The position numbers were made by a program, and so were the translations under genes. 64,000 bases of DNA from Parapristionchus giblindavisi (lineage: Eukaryota; Nematoda; Chromadorea; Rhabditida; Diplogasteridae), in the NCBI GenBank assembly GCA_943737045.1, contig CALSFV010000005.1, positions 930,001 through 994,000 of the forward strand. The letters are read 5' to 3'. Within the stretch, counting starts at the first letter, position 1. Each line of letters begins with the position of its first letter. The notes under the pieces are model-generated. The model saw nothing but the letters and a program-made list of their open reading frames with translations. It searched no databases and was not told where the DNA came from. Below are positions 1 to 13,213 of this stretch, piece by piece.

Positions 1-164
1 TCGAAACTGCCTGAATCATATTTTTATTCTACATTGCTCATAATAATCATAATAATATTAATGTTTTTTTTCAAGAAAACACCGATCATTGGCCAAAGAA
101 TTGGGAGCTTATCCCAACCAATGACCAGATAAAGTCTATTCAATAAAATAAATTTGAAACGTAC

Positions 165-1908
165 GTCCAACTTCAATGAGGAGAATGCGACTGATTCACC
201 ACTAGCAGTCAGCACTGCGATCGCCTGAATGAGAACACATTGATCTTTGATCTCTAATCAACTCTACCTTCTCGTCCACAGCAATGTCATACAAGTACTC
301 GGTGAGCGGCTTCGTCTGCAGTCTCTTGTAATCGATCGGTTCGAGGTGATTTATCGATCCGTCTCGACGACGAACTGAATCAATTATTGATTAAATTAGT
401 ATAATTAATAAAATGAAAGTACGGTGTGCATGCACTATGAGTGTAAAAAAATATAAGAATATAATATGATTTATCGATTTATTCAATTATTGATTTATCG
501 ATTGAAACAATTATTGATTTAACGATTAAATCAATTATTGGTTTATCGATTAAATCAATTATTGATTTATCGATTGATATTCTTATTTTTCGAGCTGTTG
601 CACTTGTTCCATAAGATGCTAATGTAAGGAAGTAGGAATAACACTTGCTATGTTTCAAAGATCAAAGACCAAAGATCAAAGAGCGCTCACCGACGAAGCA
701 AACTGATCCACCATTGGCAAGTGAAAGATACAATGCGACTGATGGGAGCTTCTCGCGAGATAACTTTTCCGTCATCTGCAAATGGATCTATCGTCTTACA
801 ATAGTAGTCTTCAATATCCCCTCATTAATTCACATGATTAACTTTAAAGGTAGAATAACCCGTTTAAAAACAAGTTGCGGAAAAGTTTTGTTAAAGAAAA
901 AAGAGTTTTTTTTCTTAATTTTCAGGGCATCGGCGTGATCGATAATTGCTGACGAAGAGAAAGTTGCTCGAATCGAAAAGTAGAATCAAACCCACTGTTC
1001 AGAACTTGAATAACTTTAATAATATTTTTCAAATGATCATCAGTTTTTGTCAAAAGAATAACGTATCGACATACCGTATCAACGTAGCTGAATCCGTGCA
1101 GGATTCCATCCTCCCAGAGGTCAGGCACGTTCGTGCGAGTGTCCGTGAACAATTGAACGATCTGAAAACTAATTAATGGATGTAAAATAATTTACTATAA
1201 ATCGAGATTGATCAGCTATTTTCTGTTGCATCTCAAGACCATTTCTGTCTGGTTGCAAATTTGCGGGTGTTGTTGACTGGATGAAAAAAGCGCAATTTAT
1301 GAAGGAGGAGTTAGATTTTCAAAAAGTTATAAAAGTTTTTTCAAAAAGTCATAAAAGTTAGCTTTTTGCTTATAGGAGAGAGAGTGTTGCCAGGGTAAAA
1401 TTAGTTCGGGTGTGCGTCTGCGGAAAGTTTAGTCGAAGGGCATACAGCTCACATATGGTATGAAAGTTAGAATAGAAGCGCCTACCTCCAATATCCCTCG
1501 CCATATAGATATCCTAACTTGTACGACTTCTTTCTCTTTTGCAGCAAAACAATCACTGTTCGATCGGGTGGGCGATTCGTCTTCCTTCAATTATTTAAAT
1601 TTTCAAATTTTCTGATTTTTTTCAGATCTATGGGCTTTCACACAACAATGTACTTCTCAAAAAAAAAACAGTTAAATTTTTCTCACATTAAATCACAAAC
1701 TTCTAACCTCTATATTTCGCATTTTACTCCTATTTCTGGCTCCCTTGAACGGAACCAATGTCTGCGCTAGCTCCTCGCCGATCGTCTGAACCAACTACAA
1801 TATTTTTTATTATATATTTATTTTTTTAAATTTATTTTATGTAAATTGGAAGCTCACATCCGGTTCCACTCTCACTCGACTCGGACGGCGAACGAACGGA
1901 TCCTCCCT
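165..1908 (-). CDS. Tentative downstream exons, possibly a separate gene
   Basis: Exons 1858-1908 ([15 protein letters not shown]), about 1728-1785 ([14 protein letters not shown]), 1075-1161 ([18 protein letters not shown]), 691-775 ([18 protein letters not shown]), 268-374 ([20 protein letters not shown]) and 165-224 ([20 protein letters not shown]). Phases agree from 1161 down to 165 and between the first two; the step from 1728 to 1161 is not resolved. The last exon ends at a good donor (GTACGT), so coding continues beyond the left edge. The alternation of short hydrophobic strands with turns resembles a beta-propeller or RCC1-like fold, which is only an impression. These exons may be the C-terminal part of the upstream gene or a second minus-strand gene. 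Confidence 0.45.
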
Positions 1909-4900
1909 CTGTAATGTAATTTATTTTGATATGTACAAACAGATAAAAAAATTTGATAATAGCACCACCCCAGCTGTACTAGTCAATACACAAGACCTGT
2001 GATGTGTTATATCGTACAGAATCTAGGCGATGTATCTTGAAAACGAAAAAAAGAAAAAAAAAAAAAAAGTAACACTCTTTTCACCTATTTTTATGAAATT
2101 CACTGTTCATTTTGATTTTAGACCTTAAAAATCATGGTATGCAGTGTAAAATTGATATTTCATACCTTAGAAGTTGATGGCGGTGCAGTGTAGTCATATC
2201 TGACATGTGCGCAAAGCAGATTCTTATACGACACCATTGGGGTCCCATCTTGAAAAGAATAGGTAATATTTTCGCTCCAGTGAAGACAGTTCACGATAGA
2301 TTGAGGTGGTGTAGTTACTGTTGCCGATACCTGTGTGTTTTCCGAAATCGCAGCAATCGAGACACTGCATCTTCTGTTCGAGAGCCTGCATCTCATCATC
2401 AGAGAAATATCGCTCAACGCCACAACTGATCTGAGGAAGTGGTTACAGTATTGTTGGTAAAATAGTCGTCCACATTTGTATATATACATATATATAATAT
2501 ATTAGCTAGGTTGTTTTTTAATATTTAATATTGAATTTTAATAAAACAAAAATAAACTTGTGTGTTCAAGTCACGAAAAAAACAGAGCAAATGTGTTAAA
2601 CACCATATCTGTGCATCCCAGCTGTACACAAGTACACAAGACCTGTGATGTCTTTTATTCAATACTTTTGTGTCGTATTTATTATATATATTATATTTTT
2701 TTCACTTTTTAGGAGTTATTTTTAGGTGTTAGATATTTTTTCAGCAATAGTTTCATTTCACAATTTTTCTTTGTGTGGATATTTCGGATGGCGTACCTTG
2801 AGATACTTCTGCAGAAGAAGCTTGAATCGCGCCCATGGAACAGCTGAAAAAACAATGCTTATAACAGCGTACGTTTGGCGTTTGGCCTGTTATAAAAGAA
2901 GAAGCCAATATTTACAAATATTAAAATGTGTTTTCTTTTTTTTCAATTTCTATTACAGTATTTTTAGATTTAATTAAATAAATACTCGAAAAGATTTTAA
3001 AAATATTCTGATTAGTTATATCATTTTAAATATTTAAATATTTAAAAAAATAAAGCGAACCAGATTCATTCCATTCCAACACCAATCCTCTGGACACACT
3101 CATACCGAACATCCAGAAGCAAGTCGCCGTGTAGGATGACATCATTCGCTGCACTTGACAGTCCTGTACAATGACAATGACAATGATAATGACCTTTATT
3201 TCAGAGTCCTATTTCGAAATGATAATCCAAGTAGGTTTAGAGTTGGATTATTAAATTGTTTTGGCTAAAATAACTGACTACCTTCACTCCATAGTCCTTT
3301 GTCCCCCATTTTATTTCTCGGTAAGCAAAAATCCGCATTTCAATCTTATTTTTACTTGGCGAAACATCTTTATTATGTGCGATAAATCAGTAAATACATC
3401 AAATTTCATAGCGCCATGGTATTGAAAATCTTAAATTTTACTATTATTTAAAAATTGGATGTAACCTGATTCCTCCTTGTGGCGATCGCGAATGGCACCG
3501 ACAGTGAGTGTGCATAGTTCCTTCGACAGCTCAATGGAGAGTAGTACATGCCTCGGAGATGGAAGTAGAAGAGTGGACGCTTACCGAGCTAAGATCAAAG
3601 ATCATGATTTCTGCATACTTTCTCATATATTCTTCAGTCACATGACAATTCGGATTCAAAAATCCTTATTACCTAGATCGTCTCGGCAAACACACTTGAA
3701 GTCAAGGACAGTTACTGTGACTAATTGAAAGTTGAAAAATCGAAATAAAAAAATATCAAAGACCAACCTGAGCGTTTTTCGAGTCAATCAAGCTCGAGTC
3801 CTTCTGTCGTGTGGTGCACAAGAGATGAGGGTAGTTGGCGTACCACGACCTTAACGTAATTTTAACTAATTTGTTTTTATTTCATTCATTTTAAAGGCAA
3901 AATTTTTTTCCAGGACACCGGGGCAATTAAGTTTCACAATTCTTATAGGTTGTTATAGAACATATTGTGCGACAGTTTGAATTTAATTTCTTTTGAATAA
4001 TACTCACAATTTCTCCTCGAAAAACGCTGCAGCAAGCAGCACCGCCTCTTTGCTGTTGACATCCGACTTCTTATGCGCCGTGTTGCCTCCTTCTAAAAAA
4101 CAAAGATCAAAGTTCAAAATCCAGTGATCAGTAATTCTTTTACCAGCAGACGCGGTGGCATTGTTCCGCTTCACTCCTGTGGTGGGTTTGAGTGCGAGAA
4201 GAGCAGCGGAGGGGAAGGATAAGGTGGGCTCATTAGGGGATAGTTCACCTCGTTTGATCGAATTGAGACGCTCCTAAATAGGATTAATCTACTCTGATTT
4301 TTCAAAACTTAAAGTGTACTTGAAATACGCCACTGACTTGAAGAAGACTTCAAGTAAACTAGAAGTAAAATAGTATTTGACAAATGAATACGGGACACCA
4401 CTTTAAGCAGACTCGCCTTTCATTTGTAATTTACTAAAATAAATTTCGAGTGACAATTTACGAGTACACAAGTGAAAGGTTGTATTTTAGTCCACTTTTT
4501 TAGGATTACCAGAGCGGGGAGTTTACAATTAGCTTGTGGTGTGCATTTAAGTGGACATAATATGGTAAAGATCAAAGCTATACTTACAGCTATAGTTCCA
4601 GCGGTTTCCTCTCCCACGACTTGCACCAGGAACTCCTTGAATATGAGTGGACGGGCGAGTGATTCGCACTGAAGAGTTATCAAATTTACAGAGAGAGGGA
4701 AATGCCAAGAATTTATTCTGCGCTCTGGCAACATTCTCTCATAAAGAAAGAAAGCGAGAGAGCATTACCATAGCGGAAAGTTTCAAATTAGCACGGGTGT
4801 GCCCGCAAAAATCTTGCATTTAAGGGAGTCTCCGAGGACACAATGGGAACGAAACATCGGAAATGTACCAGTGATATTGTTGATTGTTTTTATTTTTATT

Positions 4901-7900
4901 CTTTGGTCATTTACTTACTACATTCATTCATGCATTTGCAACTATATGGGCACCTGTGCAGAACTGTTTAGTCTGCACTAGATACTATTTTATGGCTTTA
5001 GAATACTTGCAACTTGAACATCAATCACATTCTTGTCTCAGTAATTGCCAACAATGTAGTTTGGTCATCGATGAAGCTACGGTGTAGTTAGGTCATGTGT
5101 TCAAACTACAATACCTGCATCGGAAACAAATTGTTCGTGACCAGAGTGGTGGATGAGAACAACTGTTGCGGGTACAGTGTGTCGACTAGAAGGTTTTCGA
5201 GAGTTCGCACCTGCAAAGATCAAAGATCAAACTACAATCCAGTAGTAAATCAGGCAATTCCTTTTTTCGTATAATCATCAACTAATGTCCATAAAAACGG
5301 TAAATAAATCTCAAATCAATAACTCACAACATTGGCGAAATCGGTAGCCACGGGATTGGCTGCGGGCGTGAGATGGTATACCTGTGCTGCCTCCACTTGG
5401 AGAGCCTGAAGATATACAGATTATTTGCATTTTTAAGTGTAATTATTCATTGCGGGAAACATTATTGCGTCGTTGTCATTAATGCTCTTTTTTCATCCAT
5501 TCCTATGCGCCGTTAGTAATACATCTCCAATAAAAGTGACGATCATTTCGCTAACTGTCAACGAAAGCATACTGCGTGATGCACCCAGGAAAAAAAGGAT
5601 ATCATCAATTTTCTGCAAAAGAGATTAAAGCAAAAGAGGTTCTTCGATACTACACATATTGAACAACTCTTCGTGGAAACCATTCCGTCCCCAATGGTTC
5701 TGTAATTGTTAATGGTCTTTGTATTATATTATATTGTATAACCTAGCATGGATCGAAAAGCCTAGTTATCCACTAAATCGATAATAATGATCATTGTATT
5801 ATATCATTGTCTCACATGCAATCGTAGAGCCAATGTCGTCAGAGTCGACGTTACATTATTGTAGAATATCACACTGATTCTCTCATAGCGTTCCGGTTCT
5901 GATGGTAGACCTGCCACCCGATCGATCTGAATCAATAGATATTTTAAATTTTTTCACTTTTCAAATGTTGTTTTTAAACAACTTGATCGGTTGGTTTAGT
6001 GGTGCAATTTTGAGCAACGCGTATAAAATAAAGAATCTCATAACAGTGTCAGATCATTATGACACTATTTTACAATCATTGAAATTCAAATACAATTTCT
6101 ACTTTATTTCAACTGATGAACAAAATGAATAAACAAATAAACAAATAAATCGTGTCCAACCTCTTCCTCTCTCAACTTTTGCAACAGCTGATCTCCCACT
6201 CGAATGACGATCGATCGAAAGGTGGCCACACATGGTTCCAGTTCCGTAGTACGCAGACACTGAAATGATGTATGATTATTGAATTACGGTGATGATAGGT
6301 TGATGATAGATAAATTTACATGATTATTATTTATGGTTGCTCAAAAAGGATAGATTTTGGTGGTATGCGGGGACTGAAACGGGGGGGGGGAAATTGACAT
6401 GTGGCATGATTTTTATGATAAATTTCGGTAGTGCATAGGGACAAAAACGGAAATGACATCGTCGTGTGGCATGATGGTGAGATTCATTCTTCCCAGAGAT
6501 CACGAGGCTAATTTCCTCACTTGTAAATCATGAGATCATAATCGTCGCCCCACATTCTTCAACAAAGAAACTCTCTCAAAATTAATGCTCTCTCGTTTAT
6601 CTGAATTTCAAAGAAAAATGCCTTACTGTTGCCCCAAAAACCAATAAAATCAATTGTAATGAATTTTTGAAAACCCGAGAAAATGATTTGAAATTTATCA
6701 TATGAGGTATGCATATGTACCCTATCTGTATTATATAGCATGCAACATTAAAATTAAAATTTCATAAAAATGTATGAAAATTGGAAAACATTAAAAAAAC
6801 AAAGCAAAGAGACATACCAGGATCATTTCGCAGAAGACCTTGAGGGATACATCGGATGCTATTGTGTAAGCGTTGTGGATGGAGTGAAGGGTATGAGTGA
6901 ATAACTGTAATCAATCAATATTTTACTTTTCTACATTTTTTGGCATTTTAAAGACTTTATCTAGATCAAATATTGTCATCGGATCTAGATCAAATCGGAT
7001 CAAAGTTATTAAATTGTTCTAATATTTGGTGTACAGATTGAATTAGCATATACATTAACCTTTGAGGTAAATTATTTATGAAAGTAAAGGTTGCAATATG
7101 CTTTATGTATAGTGTTTCGTTCACTTTTTCTCGATCATCATAAAAGACATCTTCGGCAGTAAAACCTTTCAAGCATCGTGATGAATCAATGTAAGTTTAT
7201 CCACGTACCGTCCAAAACGTCCGCCAGTCGGCGTCCTCCGCGGTAAGCGGCGGAGCGGGTCTTACCGTTCGCACGAGATTGGACAGTTGGACGATAACTG
7301 TGTTCAATCTGAATTTTTATGTTGCCTTTTGAAATTTTCGTTAAATCTTAATGTTTTTTCTACTTCAATTTTGCACCACATATTATACATATGTTTTTTT
7401 TAAATAATAAATAGCACAAATCATAAAATGGATCCCAAACTCTTTTTTTTTCACCATAATAAAAATCGATAATTCATACCTCTCTTCGAATGCGGACATG
7501 TCAAAGGGTATAGCTGACAATCGGGATGACGTCAGCAGTAGAAGCCAAGCTATCGTTGAGTACTCAGCCTCGTATTGATCAACGTCTTCCGGAAAGGTTT
7601 TCTCATCTGAAAACAATACCACATAAAATACAAAACAACATTCTGTCAACTTTCTCTTTCACTGGCCTTATGTGGCTTATTGTTAGAAATATTAGGAATT
7701 TCATTACACTTGATATTACTTTTTTTGTATTTCATCAAATATTTTCATAAGCAGCCAACGGGAAATGATAGCAATTCCCGTCGCGTATAAGCTATTTCGT
7801 TTTTGGCCCGGTAGCAGTGTTCGGTAATCGGAGTAAGTTTCCAGGTGATCGTTCATTGCGTGGCATCTACGTTCGATATAATCAAAACAAAAAGGAATTA

Positions 7901-10153
7901 TTTTTTCGTAATTTCTCGTTTTCCGACGTCCTACAAGAACTTTTTGCGTGCGCAGTTATGATTACGCTAATAGACCAAAAGACCAAATTAGAATCTCGCA
8001 AAATATTATTGTCCCTGGCGCAGTTCAAAAGTCAAACACGAAACACACAAACATGTGTATTTTCAGAAATTCTGTAGCCGCGCGGACGTTCGTACGCGTA
8101 CACGCGGCCATAGCAATAGTCAGACGAAAACAAGGGGCGCTGATAAGAAGACTAATGGGCGCCTCGACGGGCTATTTGCGTCCATATTTTTGATTGATAA
8201 GCGATAAAGAAGTACACACACACGTAAACGTCCACAAGTCAAACACCAATTAATTTCATCACGAACGACGGTGTTTAGGGCAGTAACAACTGTGACACGG
8301 TGAACTCATCAAGGGTTACTGTAGTTCTACCGGTCTGCTACGCTCAATACAGTTCTCTATTTTAGGCAGTCAATCGCTTCTCAGAAACTCAAACGATGAA
8401 TTTGATAATGATAATTAATGTAGTGGTAATGGTAAAGGTAAATCTCATTTTTCAAGGTACACGAAGTCCTGCGGGAGATCACAACTAGGCCAGGGATATT
8501 TCATGATTAATGATCTCGTTGATATTTTGAACAGAAAGAGAAGAAAAATGCGCAATTTCCCTATATGTTCAGAACCTCTCACATTCTCTGACTGCTACAA
8601 CGTAGTGAGGGAGGAGATTCGATATCGATTGGCCCCATGAAATTTGTCATAGTTTCATCATTGATAAGGAATTCAAAAAAGGAGCTTTGCGTTTAGGATA
8701 CAAACATGATAAGAAATGTGAAATGGCAACGAAATCGTGAGTCTACCATCATAACCTCCTTTAAATTACAAAAATAATTAATTATAATAAAAACATTTAC
8801 GCAAAGAATATTCTTCGTCAAAAAGTTTACAGTGGGCAGACTAAGAAGTCTGCAGAACGGTGTACATACGACGTTCCCATCTAGCCAGGAAAGAATTACA
8901 CTGTTTGAGTCTCCATTACGTCATTTGTCAAGAGCAGAGCTTCAGAAGAGCTCACCTTCGGTTTTCCTCTCATAATAGGTGATGATCTCCTCTGCCAGTT
9001 GTCCTATGAGTTCAAGGTCTTCAGGGTTCGGATCCAAATCGGGCACTATCGTGTACGCATCGCATACTTGGATCTGCAATGAGATTATTTTAACAGGGAA
9101 AACATTTTTTAAATGCCCACCCCAAGCTAATTTGAAACTTTCCACTTTGGCAATGCTCTCTCGCTTTCTCTGTCTACGATATGCAAGAGCGGAGAGTAGA
9201 ATTAGTTCGGGGTGTGCCTTTAAATTAAAATAATTCATTCTTACTCACCAGTTGCTGCACTGTCTTGTGCAGAACTTCGAGAGGCGAGGGCGGGTTTTGG
9301 GCTGAAAAAGGATACATAAAACTTTATAAAATCAATTAATCAATAATCACCAATCGGTTCGGCCTTGTGTTGATGATGAGGATGATGGCAAATAGTCATG
9401 TTCTCTCGCTAGCGAGAGCGAGAAAAGAGATTTTCTCTCGCAAACGAGAGAGAACGTAGAGGCAAAACGGGGGACGCTTAGACAGATCGAGTCGTTAGAG
9501 AGTTTAGAGGGCGCATTTTCACCTGCTGATAAGGCCATCCACTGATAAAAAAAGATCTTTTATTGATCGGAGATTGATCGCGATTACTCTTGATTTTTTG
9601 GCAGTCATTTTTTACTTCAAAAGTCACGATAGGCAGACTCTGTTATAGGCACTATCATACGTGGGCAAGCTTTGTGGCTGGAAATTCAAATTAGTTGGTT
9701 CGTATGCGTCGGTGGGGCACAACACATCCATTTTTAAAGCGACAGCCCAAGTTAATTTGAAACTCTCCGCTCTGGCCACACTCTCTCGCTTTCTTTGTCT
9801 ACGAGAGAGTATTGCCAATGCGGAGAATAAAATTAGATTGATGTATGCCTTTAACTGAATTTGGGCGAAATCGAGTAAGATTTGGATAGTTTTTCCATTT
9901 TCTTTGACATTTGCAGCTTTTGAACAGAATATGAAAATACGTTCTTCTAATTTTTTTACAATTTCTAGGGACACAGAGATTGTCATGGTTGTCTGATTTC
10001 TCAAACTTATGCGCTCAGTCTGAAACACAACCGAAAAAACCACTTGATTTTCGGATTTTTTAAAGATAAACTAAAAATTTAAATTTAAAAAATTACATTA
10101 ATCCCACCTCGATCTCGTTTCCTCTCGAACGTCGGAATAGACACTCCGCTCAT
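165..10153 (-). CDS. Unidentified multi-exon gene, 3' end off the window
   Basis: At least 25 coding exons on the minus strand run from a start codon at 10153 to the left edge. I do not recognise the protein family. The first 15 exons give one open frame through every junction and a leucine-rich, mostly helical-looking sequence; no signal peptide or membrane segment is evident. The last exons (165-1908) look more strand-like. A short stretch near 3083-3579 weakly recalls the C-terminal part of exocyst Sec8 (a leucine run, then D/E-V-R and a cysteine), but the rest does not support that and I do not rely on it. The weak joins lie between 1.2 and 3.6 kb, so two adjacent genes are possible. Introns are 70-1350 bp and several carry MITE or heptamer repeats. 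Confidence 0.6.
2224..3579 (-). CDS. Tentative exons 16-19 of the unidentified gene
   Basis: Candidate exons are 3466-3579 (frame with [11 protein letters not shown]), 3083-3163 or 3106-3163 ([12 protein letters not shown]), 2797-2843 ([15 protein letters not shown]) and 2224-2430 (a cysteine-rich MQCLDCCDF followed by [17 protein letters not shown]). The last is open to a TAA at 2224-2226, but a GTATAAG donor two codons before the stop would keep the gene going with phase 0. The first join in this block needs a weak donor (G|GTCTTT after 3768); the strong donor there gives a different, less protein-like frame. Each block looks coding by composition, but the exact joins are unsettled. Confidence 0.4.
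3768..10153 (-). CDS. Exons 1-15 of the unidentified gene (phase-consistent block)
   Basis: Exons, 5' to 3': 10108-10153, 9249-9301, 8956-9073, 7480-7606, 7209-7308, 6818-6904, 6161-6259, 5816-5926, 5523-5612, 5328-5405, 5115-5210, 4588-4668, 4144-4273, 4008-4092, 3768-3849. All have GT donors and AG acceptors, and phases agree at each join (about 450 codons). The start MSGVSIPTF is the only open frame of its exon and follows an acceptor-like ATTAG, so the 5' end could be trans-spliced. Recognisable local motifs are only compositional: an acidic [13 protein letters not shown] stretch, a hydrophobic [10 protein letters not shown] segment followed by [10 protein letters not shown], and a lysine/asparagine-rich low-complexity stretch in exons 13-14. 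The weakest donors are exon 9 (GTATTA) and exon 14, where reading through would give an immediate stop. Confidence 0.7.
9107..9224. repeat. MITE copy (GGCACACC family)
   Basis: About 115 bp element. It begins TTTAAATGCCCACCCCAAGCTAATTT-like and ends as the reverse complement with GGGGTGTGCCTTTAAA. The inner part is itself near-palindromic, with CTCTCGCTTTC facing the opposite arm. It lies in intron 2 of the unidentified gene. At least ten other copies occur in the window. Confidence 0.75.
9734..9854. repeat. MITE copy (GGCACACC family)
   Basis: Same family as at 9107-9224: TTTAAAG at the left, CCTTTAA at the right, with an internal CTCTCCGCTCTGGCCACA arm matched by the inverted TGCCAATGCGGAGAAT arm. 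It lies in intron 1 of the unidentified gene. Confidence 0.75.
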
Positions 10154-10179
10154 CTCATTCGCGACTAATTGATCTGTAT

Positions 10180-10280
10180 TTTTAAAAATCACTCTCCGCT
10201 CAAGCAACGCTCTCTCGTAGACAAAGAGAGCGAGAGAGCATTGTCATAGAGGAGAGTTTCGAATTAGCTCGGATAAATGC
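10180..10280. repeat. Partial MITE copy (GGCACACC family)
   Basis: Core arms CTCTCGTAGACAAAGAG and GCGAGAGAGCATTGTCAT with outer ACTCTCCGCTC and GGAGAGTTTCGAATTAG are clear; the terminal GGCACACC boxes have decayed. It lies just upstream of the unidentified gene's start codon. Confidence 0.6.
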
Positions 10281-10652
10281 GTGAAAATAAGTCAAATCGG
10301 AACATTTGTCGTGGCAGAACCTGAAGAAATTCTATGTGAAACACAGAATCCAAGGATAGAAAGTGTTCGATTTTTTTTTATTTTCAAAAAAATTCTTGAA
10401 CATAGACATGATTATTGATTAAGAGACACGAGGACATTTAACTAAGATAATTGTTATTATTTTCTATAAATGAATTTATTTTAAGGTACAAAAATAGGGC
10501 TACATGCACATTATAAGTTGACATAATGATCAGAGACTACAGGTGACAAATATCGAGTAAGGCGCGCAAAGACTGTCTAGCTACTGAGCGATTTATCGAT
10601 TACCACGATTAGAATCAAAGTAACAAGAACCACGAACAGGTAGCAAGATATG

Positions 10653-10682
10653 ATAGGGGAGAAGGAGAGGGAGAGGGAGAGC

Positions 10683-10730
<48 letters not shown>

Positions 10731-11133
10731 GGTGAGGGAGAGGGAGGGAGAGGAAGGGGAGAGAGAGAGAGAGAGGGAGGGGAGAAAGAGAGGGAAAGGG
10801 TGAGGGAGAGGAAGGGGGAGAGAGAGGGAGAGGGAGGGGAGAGAGAGAGGGGGAGGGTGAGGGAGAGGGAGGGAGAGGAAGGGAGAGAGAGAGAGGGAGA
10901 GGGAGAGGAGAGAGAGAGGGAAAGGGTGAGGGAGAGGGAGGGAGAGGAAGGGGGAGAGAGAGGGAGAGGGAGGGGAGAAAGAGAGGGGGAGGGTGAGGGA
11001 GAGGGAGGGAGAGGAAGGGAGAGAGAGAGAGGGAGAGGGAGAGGAGAGGGAGGGAGAGGAAGGGAGAGAGAGAGAGGGAAAGGGTGAGGGAGAGGGAGGG
11101 AGAGGAAGGGGGAGAGAGAGGGAGAGGGAGAGA
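10653..11133. repeat. GGGAGA/GAGAGG purine microsatellite
   Basis: About 480 bp of almost pure purine made of GAGAGG and GGGAGA hexamers, with a (GA)n core near 10690-10725. Several longer sub-blocks (GGGTGAGGGAGAGGGAGGGAGAGGA-like) recur about every 60-100 bp, so it is a compound tandem array. Overlapping long ORFs on both strands are translations of the repeat. Confidence 0.95.
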
Positions 11134-11696
11134 GAAATAAACTGATGGAGAAAAATCGAGCCACGAGATGGTTCTAACACTCGTATAACATCATTTTGAG
11201 AACTATCTACTACTCTTTATTTTATGCATTTTCCTCTAACCACTCTCTCAATTTCGCACACTCTCTCGCCATCTCTATCTCCTTTACTCTAAACCTTTCT
11301 TTATTTCTGACTCTCTATCTCTCTCTCACTTTCTCTATTTCTCTATCTCCCTCGTTCCATCTCAAACTCTCACGCTATCCTCTATCTTTCCGTTCTCTTC
11401 TACTATAGCACATGTACTGCCATCAAAAGTTGCTGTAATTTCTGATCGAATTACGCGAGAGAAAATATGCCCAAAAAGGTCGAAAAGGTGAAACATTTTT
11501 TGACCTAATCTTGATGTTCGCTCTCTAGTTTCCAGTACTATCGTTTTCTCTCCCTCTCCCTCTACCTCTAGTACCTCTCCCTTTACCTCTCCCTCTCCCT
11601 CTCCCTATTCTATCAATATCTTAACAACTCTTACTCTTTGATTAGTCACACAGCACGACCTCTGGGGTAATTAAAACTGTACCTTGTGCGCTACTT

Positions 11697-12050
11697 TAGT
11701 TAGATTCGGTAATTTATCACACCTTAATCAATCAATAAATCAATCGCTTGATGGCAAATACGATCAATAAATCAATCATATCATGCTGCAATCGATCAAT
11801 AAATCAATCATACCATACCGTAATCAATCAAAAATCGTTAATCTATCATAATAGGGTAAAAAGCAATAACTGGCTAGATATTTCTGAACAACTCAACATA
11901 TCAATAAATTTACCATTAAATCATCTACCAATAACTGAATGATCAATCAATGATAACCCAAACACCTATTGAAAACAATCAATAAATCAACCATAGCATA
12001 CCGTAATCGATCAATAACGTATAAACCATACCGTAATCTATTCCCAATTT
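11697..12050. repeat. AATCAATAAATCAATCA interspersed simple repeat
   Basis: Repeated ATCAATAAATCAATC units, often followed by ACCATACCGTAATC. The same unit appears in introns elsewhere (for example 480-590, 18490-18525 and 22000-22065), so it is a dispersed family and not a single locus expansion. Confidence 0.7.
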
Positions 12051-12639
12051 CACAGCTAATCATTCTCCATAGCTCTGTCTCATGTTCGAACCCTACAACG
12101 GTAACGAGAGACAAGAGTGAAGTGAGAGGGCGCAGACACAACGACAGACAGAGCGTTAAGGTTCGAATTAGCATGAGCGCTGTTTCCATGATCCTTTAAC
12201 GGCACTCTTTAATCCATAGTTCCTTGTTCATTGATATCAGTGTCATCAAGAGTTCAGTGAGAACGAGAAACTTTAACCACTTTTTTTAATTAAAAAAAAC
12301 GAACAAAAAATCGAGTTTCTCTGCTTATTCAATTTAAAAAATCAGAACAATTCGTAAAAATCGTAATAAATCGAAAAACGAAAACGCTCGATCATGATTG
12401 AAACCAATTATACTGTATACAGTATAGAACTTGGAACATGATCATATACGCAGCCAAATCGAGATGATACTCAGGCTAAGTAATAATTTGATTTGTATCA
12501 TATCACAAATCACATTCTCCGTCTATCATCCACCCTATCATCACCTCTCTTCTCTCACACACTCTAAATCAGGTTGAGTGCGTGTGAGAGAGATCGATCA
12601 ACTATCTATAGACATTTCGATCGACTCCCACCTTTTACG

Positions 12640-12850
12640 ACACGATACTAAGGCAAGAACATGGTCAGCTACGCTGCCAAATCGGCAGCATGATGGTACT
12701 CAGGCAAGAACTTGGTCTTCTACGCAACCAAATCGTCAGTAAGATGGTACTCAGAGAAGTGCAAAATCATCTACGCAGCCAAATCGTCAGCATGACGGTA
12801 CTCATCGCAATAACTATTGAATCAGAATGATACTCAGGCGAGCCACGCAG
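12640..12850. repeat. Diverged tandem repeat, GGTACTCAG ... CTACGCAGCCAAAT
   Basis: Three to four units of about 60 bp: CTACGCAGCCAAATCG(T/G)CAG, then ATGATGGTACTCAGG, then a variable stretch. Isolated copies of the same two boxes occur at 26238-26275 and in introns of the STAR gene (53828-54205). Confidence 0.75.
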
Positions 12851-13150
12851 CGAATTAGCGACCAGGCTCCATCTGTAGCCATCGTATGATTGTGAGATAG
12901 TTGAGAGAGCACGCGGATGCGAGAGACGGTCAGAGAAATAGAGCGTGACGAGAGAGCGTAGCCGCACGAAGAGGACCGCCAAATGAGTAGACAGGAAGTG
13001 TGAGCGAGCGAAAAAAACTGATAGCAAAACCGTCAATAACATGACTAGCGTAAACAATTTATATAGTAATAATTATGTTTTATGGACTACGCCACCGTTC
13101 GACAGCGTTCTTTACTGAAAACACGGCCAATAACGAAAAGTGGGAGGAGC

Positions 13151-13213
13151 TTATATTAATAATAATAATATTAATAATAATATTAATATTATTAATAATA
13201 ATATTAATATTAA
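13151..13213. repeat. AATATT/AATAAT low-complexity tract
   Basis: A run of ATTAATAATAATATT units forming an almost self-complementary AT tract of about 60 bp. Confidence 0.85.

Noticed and set aside
3477..3728. Alternative frame ([14 protein letters not shown]) for the exon at 3466-3579
   Set aside because: It keeps phase with the preceding strong donor, but the composition (Cys, Arg, Tyr, Ser) is typical of a shadow frame; left open in the feature entry.
9520..9540. A 20-bp candidate exon (WMALSA) between exons 1 and 2 of the unidentified gene
   Set aside because: Its inclusion breaks the phase; exons 1 and 2 join directly in phase.
10577..11180. Two 195-codon minus ORFs and a 145-codon plus ORF
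   Set aside because: Translations of the GAGAGG/GGGAGA tract.
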